A stretch of 9,475 nucleotides of DNA from Candidatus Minthenecus merdequi (GTDB taxonomy: Bacteria > Bacteroidota > Bacteroidia > Bacteroidales > Paludibacteraceae). The notes below the pieces were generated by a model that searched no databases, had not been told where the DNA came from, and was given only the letters and a program-made list of their open reading frames with translations. This document shows, one piece after another, positions 1-6,991 of the stretch (position 1 is the first letter of the stretch; every line of letters begins with the position of its first letter). The stretch covers positions 1 to 9,475 of the forward strand of contig JAGHVI010000127.1 in assembly GCA_018064385.1 (NCBI GenBank), read 5' to 3'. The position numbers were made by a program, and so were the translations under genes.

Positions 1-828
1 GCATCCTACATCGTAGGTACCCACCATCTTGTTGACGCTTCGTTTGTCTCACAAATCCCAGGCATTGACATTGCAATGAAAGAGACAAAACAAGTTTATG
101 GCGAGGTTCTGATGGAAAATCAGAATAATCCAGATACTCTTGCTGCATTCCAAAAAGCAATGATGCTACCTGAAAATACTACCATCAAAGACGTTCTTGA
201 CCCTGAGCACTACGATAAACTCAACAAACTAATGACGGAACTTATTGGTGCTCCATTGGATAACCCTATGTTATCTGCTTCAATGGGCAAAATGCGTCCT
301 TCTGCCATTATGACACAAATCGAAATATTCCTCTACCTCAAAGAATATCCAGGTGCATTCGACCCTTTCGACCCTAATAACACTATAGATGCCTATTTCC
401 AGCTTCAGGCTATTCAGGCAAAAAAAATAGTTGGCGGACTCGAAACCTACAAATTCCAAATGGAATTACTCCTCAACGCTAAAACCATTGAAAAAGAGGT
501 CGAAGCACTAAATTGCTTGATTGATAACTTTGATGCAAACAAGAAACAACTCCTGCTCCTTACCGAAGCTTACCGCAATCAGAATGCAGAAGCCATCGTA
601 GAGGCTATGAATATGAAAAACGACAACGAATGCGATAATCTTTCAAAAAATGATAAAGAACAACTTCTCAAGATGCGAAACGAAAATTGGCTTACCCAAA
701 TGCCAGAAATTATGAAGAAAGCCCCTACTCTATTCGTTGTAGGCGCTGCACACCTTTTTAACACAGATGGTGTTATCCTCCTCCTTCGCAAAATTGGTTA
801 CACTGTTGAACCTGTAAAGTCAAAATAA
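1..828 (+). CDS. TraB/GumN family protein, 5' truncated by window edge
   Basis: The reading frame is open from base 1, so the gene begins upstream and the ATG at 76 is internal; 275 residues are visible. Two GxxH motifs bracket this part. GTHH is at visible residues 6-9, inside YIVGTHHL, and GAAH is at 248-251, inside LFVVGAAHL. A conserved-looking Glu (visible residue 35, in VYGEV) follows the first motif, and the protein ends with a short segment of the GYTVEPV type. This is the layout of the TraB/PrgY/GumN/Tiki superfamily. Eukaryotic Tiki members are metal-dependent proteases using GxxH and Glu residues, but the substrate of bacterial GumN-like proteins is mostly unknown. Bacteroidota members usually carry a signal peptide, which would lie outside the window. 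The stop is TAA at 826-828. The next gene follows after 55 bases on the same strand, so co-transcription is possible. Family assignment is firm; a protease role is inference. Confidence 0.88.
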   Translation, partial: ASYIVGTHHLVDASFVSQIPGIDIAMKETKQVYGEVLMENQNNPDTLAAFQKAMMLPENTTIKDVLDPEHYDKLNKLMTELIGAPLDNPMLSASMGKMRPSAIMTQIEIFLYLKEYPGAFDPFDPNNTIDAYFQLQAIQAKKIVGGLETYKFQMELLLNAKTIEKEVEALNCLIDNFDANKKQLLLLTEAYRNQNAEAIVEAMNMKNDNECDNLSKNDKEQLLKMRNENWLTQMPEIMKKAPTLFVVGAAHLFNTDGVILLLRKIGYTVEPVKSK

Positions 829-883
829 AACTCCTTACAACTGACAATACATTGAAAACCGTAACATATCGCTACCAGAGTTA

Positions 884-3676
884 ATGATTGCATTTATAGA
901 CTCTTTAGCACAAAAAGCCATAGAAGGATATGGCAAAACAATAGACCTGCACGACGAAACATACGTCTTTCCTAATCGCCGTGCAGGCCTCTTCTTCAAA
1001 CGTGCTCTTTCTCGTCTCTCGCAGGATGGTTCTACAATCATTCTTCCACACGTCACTGACATCAACCGCTTTGTCGAAGAGCTGTCACCGCTTCGCTGTG
1101 CTGACGACACAGAACTCCTTTTATGGCTGTTCAAAGCTTTTTGCAAAGTTGACTCCTCCGACATTCCTCACCAACTGAAGTCATTCATCGAACTCGGCAC
1201 AAAAATCCTTCACGATTTCAACGAAATCGACAAGTACCTCGTTGACGCAAAATCTCTATTCAAAAACATCGATGACCTATCAGGTCTGACTGCCAACACT
1301 GACAACGACATCCGACATTTCTACGACTCACTACTTGCAAATTCCGACAACAACCCCCTCATTTTTCATCAACGCTTTTCTACTCTTTGGCGAATTATGT
1401 TCCCCCTCTACGACACTTTCGGCACACTCCTCCGCCAGCAAGGCATTGCCTACGAAGGTATGCTTTTCCGTGACCTCAGTGATGCCAAAGATTTGCCTGT
1501 TTTTGCCAAGAAAATCACTTTTGCTGGATTCAATATCTTGACTGAAAGCGAAAAACATATAATCGAAAAGTTCTCCAATCGCCGTATGGTTTTCGACTAC
1601 AACACAGTTGAACGCCAAGACACAGATTTTGATTATCACTCTCTGAACATTCGTAATTTCAAATTCAACATACCTACCAACATCAATGAATATCCTTGCA
1701 TAACCTCAGCCGACGAAGGAGATTCTCTCCATCGCGCCTTGCAAAGCATTGCTACAAACAACCTGAATATCGAAGATAATACTGCCATAGTACTGGCTGA
1801 CGAAAGTATGCTTGTTGAGACCCTTGCCAACATCAAGAATGTCAAACGGCTCAATATCACAATGGGTTATCCTCTGGCTAACACACAGATTGCCAACTTT
1901 GTCAATCTTGCCATACGTATGCAACTCAGCATCGAAACAGACAGCGATGGTGTACTTAAAATATACCATAAGACTCTGCTCGACCTTCTTTCGCACCCTT
2001 ACCTGAAATTATTTTTGAACGATTTTTACGACGACCAAACCTGCCGAGACTCAAAATTAACGCAAATCATAAAAAACATACGTCAGCAAAACATATCACG
2101 AATACCAGTCGAAACACTCAAACCTCTCGACGAAACTCTCTTCACACGGAATAATGATGCCTTCGCATACTTGCTCAGCATTCTCAATCGCCTCCTTGAA
2201 AACATTGACAATAAGAATAATCCAACAACTGATGTTGAAGTTATAGACCACCATTTCATTCGTCAATACACTCAACAAATCGAAAAGCTTAAATCTTACC
2301 TTGATTCTGTCTCAATCACTGCAGACCAATCAGAAACATACGCACTCATACGTAGATTGACTCGCTCGATTAAAGCTCAATTCAATGGTGAACCTCTTCA
2401 GGGTCTTCAAATTATGGGACTCTTGGAATGCCGACTTCTCGATTTCGACAATATCATTTTCGTTGGTTTCAACGACCAGTTTGTACCAGGCAACAATAAC
2501 CTAAACAACTCAATAATTCCTTATTCGTTGCGCAAACCTTACGGTCTTCCTTCTCACGAAATCACCAACAGCATATACTCATACAATTTCTACCGTATGC
2601 TACACCGCTGCAAACGCTTAGACATCATATACACAACAGCAACAAACGAAGACTCAAAAACCGAGGTTTCGCGCTTTTATAACCAATTGAAATACATATA
2701 TAATAAGAAAATCAACAATGCTAATGAAGGGGAAATCAACCATATCGACCAATCTGCAAACCTCTTCACACCATATTTCGAACCAAACGCAACACCGCTA
2801 TCACTCACCAACATTTCAGCCTCGTCGCTTAAGAAATTCATCACCTGCCCTCTCAGTTTTTACTACACTTATCTGCTCAATATCAGAGAACAAGACCAAA
2901 TAGACGATACCATCTCAGATAGCACTTTCGGTAATCTTGTTCATCGTGCCTTGGAATATTATTACAAAAAGACACGCGAAAACCACATTCTTCCACCAGA
3001 CTCAATTTCTTCTCTTATTGACAATGTCTGCGAACAAGCATACACTGATGTCACTGGTCAACGGCACAATCGCGGTTACAACATTCTAGCGTTCAACTCT
3101 CTCCGTACCATAGTCCACAGCCTTGTACAGTTCGACGAATCACGTCCAAAATTCTATGATGTCCGCACTGAATCTTCTTATTATGCGGAATTAAATGATT
3201 TTCACATCAAAGCTATCATTGACCGCATTGATCATCTAGAAACTGGAGAATACATCATAATTGACTATAAGACTTCTCTCGATGTCACCACAGCCTCGCT
3301 TGACCGTATGTTCTCAATGGACAAAGTTAAGAAATACGACCTTGAGGTTATGCAGATTCTTCTTTATTGTGCTATTCTCAGTCGCATACCCTCTTTTGCC
3401 AACGCAAAACTCGTTCCGCAACTCCTCAAAATCTACTCACTGACAAAACAGGAAGACGCAAAAACCCTTACTCCAATTCGTATAGAGATTGATGGTAATA
3501 CCATTGAAATAAATGATTACGAAAATGTTAAGGAACAATTCGAAGAAAAACTAAACGAGACCCTTACCGACCTGCGCAATAACATAAATAACCCTACACA
3601 ATTTCTGCGCTGTACCTCAAACAAAGAACACTGCAACTATTGTCCTTTCAACGATCTCTGTATGGAAACAAACTAA
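884..3676 (+). CDS. AddB-like PD-(D/E)XK nuclease with Fe-S cysteines
   Basis: This 930-residue protein matches the Bacteroidota family annotated as PD-(D/E)XK nuclease family protein, which resembles AddB of the AddAB helicase-nuclease for double-strand break processing. The N-terminal helicase-like part carries PNRRAG at 30-35 and a DFNEIDKYL-type segment typical of the family, but I see no true Walker A motif. The C-terminal RecB-like nuclease domain (about 645-926) shows His687 in GNLVHRAL, Asp780 in IIDRID, Asp794 and Lys796 in IIDYKTS, and Gln824-x3-Tyr828. These are the expected catalytic and supporting residues, so the nuclease appears intact. Cys655 plus Cys917-x2-Cys920-x5-Cys926 reproduce the spaced four-cysteine iron-sulfur pattern of AddB-type nucleases. 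The ATG at 884 is the first in a frame open from 845; no Shine-Dalgarno is visible. The TAA overlaps the stop of the convergent porin. Sense-strand G is scarce (7 G against 18 C in 2581-2640). No AddA-like helicase gene is in the window. Confidence 0.88.
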   Translation: MIAFIDSLAQKAIEGYGKTIDLHDETYVFPNRRAGLFFKRALSRLSQDGSTIILPHVTDINRFVEELSPLRCADDTELLLWLFKAFCKVDSSDIPHQLKSFIELGTKILHDFNEIDKYLVDAKSLFKNIDDLSGLTANTDNDIRHFYDSLLANSDNNPLIFHQRFSTLWRIMFPLYDTFGTLLRQQGIAYEGMLFRDLSDAKDLPVFAKKITFAGFNILTESEKHIIEKFSNRRMVFDYNTVERQDTDFDYHSLNIRNFKFNIPTNINEYPCITSADEGDSLHRALQSIATNNLNIEDNTAIVLADESMLVETLANIKNVKRLNITMGYPLANTQIANFVNLAIRMQLSIETDSDGVLKIYHKTLLDLLSHPYLKLFLNDFYDDQTCRDSKLTQIIKNIRQQNISRIPVETLKPLDETLFTRNNDAFAYLLSILNRLLENIDNKNNPTTDVEVIDHHFIRQYTQQIEKLKSYLDSVSITADQSETYALIRRLTRSIKAQFNGEPLQGLQIMGLLECRLLDFDNIIFVGFNDQFVPGNNNLNNSIIPYSLRKPYGLPSHEITNSIYSYNFYRMLHRCKRLDIIYTTATNEDSKTEVSRFYNQLKYIYNKKINNANEGEINHIDQSANLFTPYFEPNATPLSLTNISASSLKKFITCPLSFYYTYLLNIREQDQIDDTISDSTFGNLVHRALEYYYKKTRENHILPPDSISSLIDNVCEQAYTDVTGQRHNRGYNILAFNSLRTIVHSLVQFDESRPKFYDVRTESSYYAELNDFHIKAIIDRIDHLETGEYIIIDYKTSLDVTTASLDRMFSMDKVKKYDLEVMQILLYCAILSRIPSFANAKLVPQLLKIYSLTKQEDAKTLTPIRIEIDGNTIEINDYENVKEQFEEKLNETLTDLRNNINNPTQFLRCTSNKEHCNYCPFNDLCMETN

Positions 3677-5661
3677 TTCCAAAAGTTCCACGAAAAACCC
3701 ATTTGGAATGTTCCAGGATTGATTGGATAATGCGACATTGACAAGTAATTGCTGCCACCAAATAAACCTTTATTGAAATTATAGTACTGAACGAAGAATC
3801 TTATCGTCTTTACGTGAAAATTCAAATATACATTCATCTCAGGATAATTGCCTATCTCCTGCTCTTTTTGCAACGCAAACTGACCTAATGCAGGAACATA
3901 AACATTTGCATAGTATAATGTATGATACCTCACACTGACACCCAACTGCAATGTCAGCACCTTCTTGAAGAACGAATGCATAAAATAAAAGTTGCTGTAC
4001 AAAGCCACATCAGGAAGCGGCAACACATTGCGATTGCTTGTTATTTGATAGACTGCTCGCGTATCAAGATGAAATAACCAAGCTTTCAAATTGATTTTTG
4101 CATCAAAGGCAAGAACCTGTATATTACCATCATATTGCGCTGGCAAAGCCACTTCATTCAAGTATGTGTAATCGGTAACATTACGAAAATTGACACCGAA
4201 TTCCAATTCCTGTTCAGCAACAGTCAACCCTACCCTTCCACGGATATCCAACGTCAAAGGATTTCTAAAATTTGAATTATCCCACGCATAATGATTTGAG
4301 TAGTAACGATAATAAAGTCTGTCTGGCGAAGTGCGCGAAAAACTTGCCCCTGCCGAAATCTCCAGCCCATTTTTGTTCACCGTATCTCTCTTCATTTTGA
4401 ATGGAATAAATCCCTTCAAATCACCGTTAACATCAAAATTCCCTGTCCTTTCACCAGCCAAATACACCTTGCCATTAAAATTATATTTGATGAATTTTCC
4501 CTGATTCTTGCTCCATATTGCACCTACGCAAAGATTGTGCAAAGTTTCATTCATCACTGTCGCTGTATCCTCAGAACCTCTATACCCAACTCCGAAATGT
4601 CTGACTTCGTACTCAATGAAAGCCGAAAGACCAAATTTCGCTTTTTTGTTGAAAGATTCGTCCAACGTTGCTGAAATAGTATTTGTTATAGTCCAATAAG
4701 CAGTCGAGTCATGAGTTGCCGTCTCTGAATAATTATATGTTTCGTAATAGTTCTGAGGCATAGCTGTTTCTATATAATGCCTTTTAACATCTTCTGCCCT
4801 AAACTGATGAGCGAGAACAACAATTGGTTGATAATAAACGCGAGTTGAATCTGCCGAGATTGAATCCTCAACATATCGTCCGATTCTGTATCTATGGTTC
4901 AAATGATAACAATAGTCACGATATTTTGATTGAGCACCATCAAAGTTTATTGGCATATTTATCGCCTCAATATCTTTCGCTGCAAGTACATAACTGTTAT
5001 CCTCAATACCTCCATTCTCACGATTTTTGTAATCGTTAAACATAACAGAAATATTCATTTCGTATGGTTTGCCAGTGTATCTAAACCAAAAACCTCCATT
5101 AATCATATTCGATGACTGATTTTTGTACTGACCTCGACCATAAATAAAATTGCACAAGCCACCATAACTGATAAATTTATTAGCATTCATCGTAAAAAGT
5201 GCCTTGACATAGTCCTCCTCTCTGTTAATTGGAAATGCTGTACGATAGGCAAATTGAGCAAAAGGATGATGAGAATCGTAATATTGCATATCTTCAGGCA
5301 AGATGGTATAAGCCTCGTATGCCGAAGAGAACATATTTTCTGATTTATGACGCAACAAATGTCGCGAATCGTAATAACGGTCAAAGAAAACTTTTGACTC
5401 CATTGGCGAACCAAGGTTACCATTCCAAGAGTTCGCGATACTGTAATTATTGTCGGGACGATTGTCCTGATGACTTCGGATAACCGAGTCAATCTCAAGC
5501 GTATCAGCCACACCATAACGACCATCTATCTTCCACGTTCTCACATCATTGGCAAAAGGGTCATATTTTTTAGGCACAGCAAGAGTACCACTCTCTGGAA
5601 ATTGACCAAAGAGTGACATTGCGATTAAAAAAGGTAATAATGTCAGTAATATTTTACGCAC
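3673..5661 (-). CDS. Putative outer-membrane porin, Porin_10 type
   Basis: This 662-residue protein is predicted to form an outer-membrane beta-barrel. A hydrophobic signal peptide is seen at residues 1-19 (LLTLLPFLIAMSLFG), with probable signal peptidase I cleavage just before Gln20. There is no lipobox cysteine. The mature N-terminus carries the GNLGSPMESKVFFDR segment (81-95), which is characteristic of the Bacteroidota putative porin family (Pfam Porin_10). The rest is rich in alternating aromatic and polar strands and ends in GFSWNFWN, with an aromatic residue close to the C-terminus as is usual for barrels. The start is GTG at 5661. The nearest upstream ATG (5671) is out of frame, the frame is closed by a TGA at 5689-5691, and the next in-frame Met (residue 15) would cut the signal peptide. 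A GC-rich hairpin ends 16 bases before the start codon. The substrate is unknown; the family is uncharacterised. The stop is TAG, overlapping the convergent gene by four bases. Confidence 0.85.
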   Translation of the reverse strand: MRKILLTLLPFLIAMSLFGQFPESGTLAVPKKYDPFANDVRTWKIDGRYGVADTLEIDSVIRSHQDNRPDNNYSIANSWNGNLGSPMESKVFFDRYYDSRHLLRHKSENMFSSAYEAYTILPEDMQYYDSHHPFAQFAYRTAFPINREEDYVKALFTMNANKFISYGGLCNFIYGRGQYKNQSSNMINGGFWFRYTGKPYEMNISVMFNDYKNRENGGIEDNSYVLAAKDIEAINMPINFDGAQSKYRDYCYHLNHRYRIGRYVEDSISADSTRVYYQPIVVLAHQFRAEDVKRHYIETAMPQNYYETYNYSETATHDSTAYWTITNTISATLDESFNKKAKFGLSAFIEYEVRHFGVGYRGSEDTATVMNETLHNLCVGAIWSKNQGKFIKYNFNGKVYLAGERTGNFDVNGDLKGFIPFKMKRDTVNKNGLEISAGASFSRTSPDRLYYRYYSNHYAWDNSNFRNPLTLDIRGRVGLTVAEQELEFGVNFRNVTDYTYLNEVALPAQYDGNIQVLAFDAKINLKAWLFHLDTRAVYQITSNRNVLPLPDVALYSNFYFMHSFFKKVLTLQLGVSVRYHTLYYANVYVPALGQFALQKEQEIGNYPEMNVYLNFHVKTIRFFVQYYNFNKGLFGGSNYLSMSHYPINPGTFQMGFSWNFWN

Positions 5662-5677
5662 AATATAACATAAAAGT

Positions 5678-5708
5678 GGGGAGAGACTTCAAAATCAAGT
5701 TTCTCCCC
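5678..5708 (-). terminator. Hairpin after DUF1015 gene, possible terminator or attenuator
   Basis: Two 12-base arms, 5678-5689 and 5697-5708, pair with one A-C mismatch in the minus-strand RNA around a 7-base loop. The outer end is four G-C pairs. On the minus strand the stem is followed by ACTTTTATG, so the U tract is only four residues and interrupted. It lies 14 bases after the DUF1015 stop and 16 bases before the GTG of the porin. It fits a weak intrinsic terminator for the recQ-DUF1015 transcript, an attenuator, or an RNA processing or stability element for the porin mRNA. The hairpin is clear; its role is inferred. Confidence 0.6.
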
Positions 5709-5722
5709 AAGATCTATGATTA

Positions 5723-6970
5723 TCAGACGAGCTTGTGGATAATCAAACCAGAACGAAGTTTTGGTTCGAACCAAGTTGCCTTTGGAGGCATAATGTTGCC
5801 GCTATCTGCTATGTCAATAATCTGCTGCATTGTAACAGGATAAAGAGCAAGTGCCATCTTCATCTCGCCATTATCAACACGACGTTTCAACTCACCAAGA
5901 CCACGAATACCACCAACAAAGTCTATACGTTTGTCCTTGCGAAGGTCTTTGATACCGAGTATTTTGTCAAGGATAAGGTCAGACGAAACCTTGACATCAA
6001 GACGACCTATAGGGTCAGCGTCATTGTAACGTCCCTCCTTAGCTGTGAGCGAATACCACTTACCGCCAAGATAGAGTGAGAAGTTGTGAAGTTTGTTAGG
6101 TTTGTATATTTCAGCGCCCATTTCCTTTACATCGAAGTCTTTTGCAAGAGCATCAAGGAACTGTGCCTCGCTCAAGCCGTTGAGGTCTTTCACTACACGG
6201 TTGTAGTCAATAACAGTCAATTGATTGTCAGGGAAACAAACAGCAAGGAAGTAGTTGTACTCCTCGTCACCTCGATGGTTAGGATTTGCATTCTTGCGTT
6301 CTTTACCAACGAGAGCAGCAGCTGCTGAACGATGATGACCATCAGCAATATAGAATGCAGGCAATTTGGCAAAAATTTCAGTTATACGTGCGATAGTTTT
6401 TTCGTCGTCAATCACCCAAAGTTTGTGACCGAAACCATCGTCAGGAGCAACGAAATCGTACTCAGGAGTCTTTGCTGTTACGTTAGCAACAATCTGATCA
6501 ATCTCGTCAATGTGAGGATAAGCAAAAAAAACAGGTTCGATGTTAGCATCGTTGACACGAACATGTTTCATACGATCTTCCTCTTTGTCTGCACGGGTAA
6601 GCTCGTGTTTCTTGATGACTCCCTTTTCGTAGTCATCAGCGTAAGCTCCAACGCAAAGGCCATACTGAGTCTTGCCGTTCATCGTTTGAGCATAGACATA
6701 GTAGTTTTCTTTCTTGTCCTGAACAAGCCATCCATTTTTTTGGAACAGGTCAAACTGACGACGTGCCTCTGGATACACTTTTGGGTCGTGCTCGTCTGTA
6801 CCTGGTTCAAAGTTGATTTCTGGTTTGATAATGTGATAGAGCGACATTGGATTGCCCTTTGCCTCTTCGCGTGCTTCTTCCGAGTTAAGAACATCGTAAG
6901 GACGTGAAGCCACTTTCTCGACAAGTTCTTTTGGAGGACGAACGCCTTTGAATGGTTTGATAATTGCCAT
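5723..6970 (-). CDS. DUF1015 family protein (COG4198), function unknown
   Basis: The 415-residue product matches the DUF1015 family across its whole length and looks complete. Recognisable features are the N-terminal IKPFKGVRPP opening, RPYDV at 23-27, GNPMSLYHIIKPE at 39-51, and the hallmark D210-G-H-H-R214 followed by SAAA. No signal peptide or membrane segment is seen, so it should be cytoplasmic. The function is not established. As I recall, relatives in Bacteroidota often sit beside serA and serC, which has suggested a link to serine metabolism. The DGHHR motif also recalls ParB/Srx-fold proteins, a fold that includes the free-serine kinases SerK and SbnI. Both points are inference. Here the gene lies 21 bases after recQ on the same strand, with no Shine-Dalgarno and no consensus promoter in the gap, so it is very likely the second gene of a recQ operon. 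The stop is TGA, followed by a hairpin. Confidence 0.85.
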   Translation of the reverse strand: MAIIKPFKGVRPPKELVEKVASRPYDVLNSEEAREEAKGNPMSLYHIIKPEINFEPGTDEHDPKVYPEARRQFDLFQKNGWLVQDKKENYYVYAQTMNGKTQYGLCVGAYADDYEKGVIKKHELTRADKEEDRMKHVRVNDANIEPVFFAYPHIDEIDQIVANVTAKTPEYDFVAPDDGFGHKLWVIDDEKTIARITEIFAKLPAFYIADGHHRSAAAALVGKERKNANPNHRGDEEYNYFLAVCFPDNQLTVIDYNRVVKDLNGLSEAQFLDALAKDFDVKEMGAEIYKPNKLHNFSLYLGGKWYSLTAKEGRYNDADPIGRLDVKVSSDLILDKILGIKDLRKDKRIDFVGGIRGLGELKRRVDNGEMKMALALYPVTMQQIIDIADSGNIMPPKATWFEPKLRSGLIIHKLV

Positions 6971-6991
6971 AATTATATAATTTAAAATGTA

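Noticed and set aside
829..883. Gap between the TraB/GumN gene and the AddB-like gene checked for a promoter or terminator
   Set aside because: No TAnnTTTG, no TTTG at suitable spacing and no hairpin with a U tract were found; the two genes may simply be co-transcribed.
917..940. P-loop look-alike AIEGYGKT at residues 12-19 of the AddB-like protein
   Set aside because: The first Gly of GxxxxGK[ST] is Ala, and family members as I recall them do not keep a GKT there. It is probably a chance match, not a working ATP-binding site.
3676..3709. 8-base inverted repeat at the AddB-like/porin junction considered as a bidirectional terminator
   Set aside because: The loop is 18 bases, no U tract follows on either strand, and the bases are explained by codons for the conserved porin C-terminus.
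5187..5525. 112-residue minus-strand frame inside the porin gene
   Set aside because: It overlaps the porin signal-proximal region in another frame on the same strand, shows no domain, and has low-complexity Arg/Thr/Ile composition typical of a shadow frame.
5735..6907. Plus-strand frame nearly open across the whole antisense of DUF1015, including a 191-residue stretch at 6332-6907
   Set aside because: It lies exactly opposite a well-supported conserved gene. The translation is rich in Cys, Phe and Val with no family resemblance, as expected from reverse-complement codon bias.
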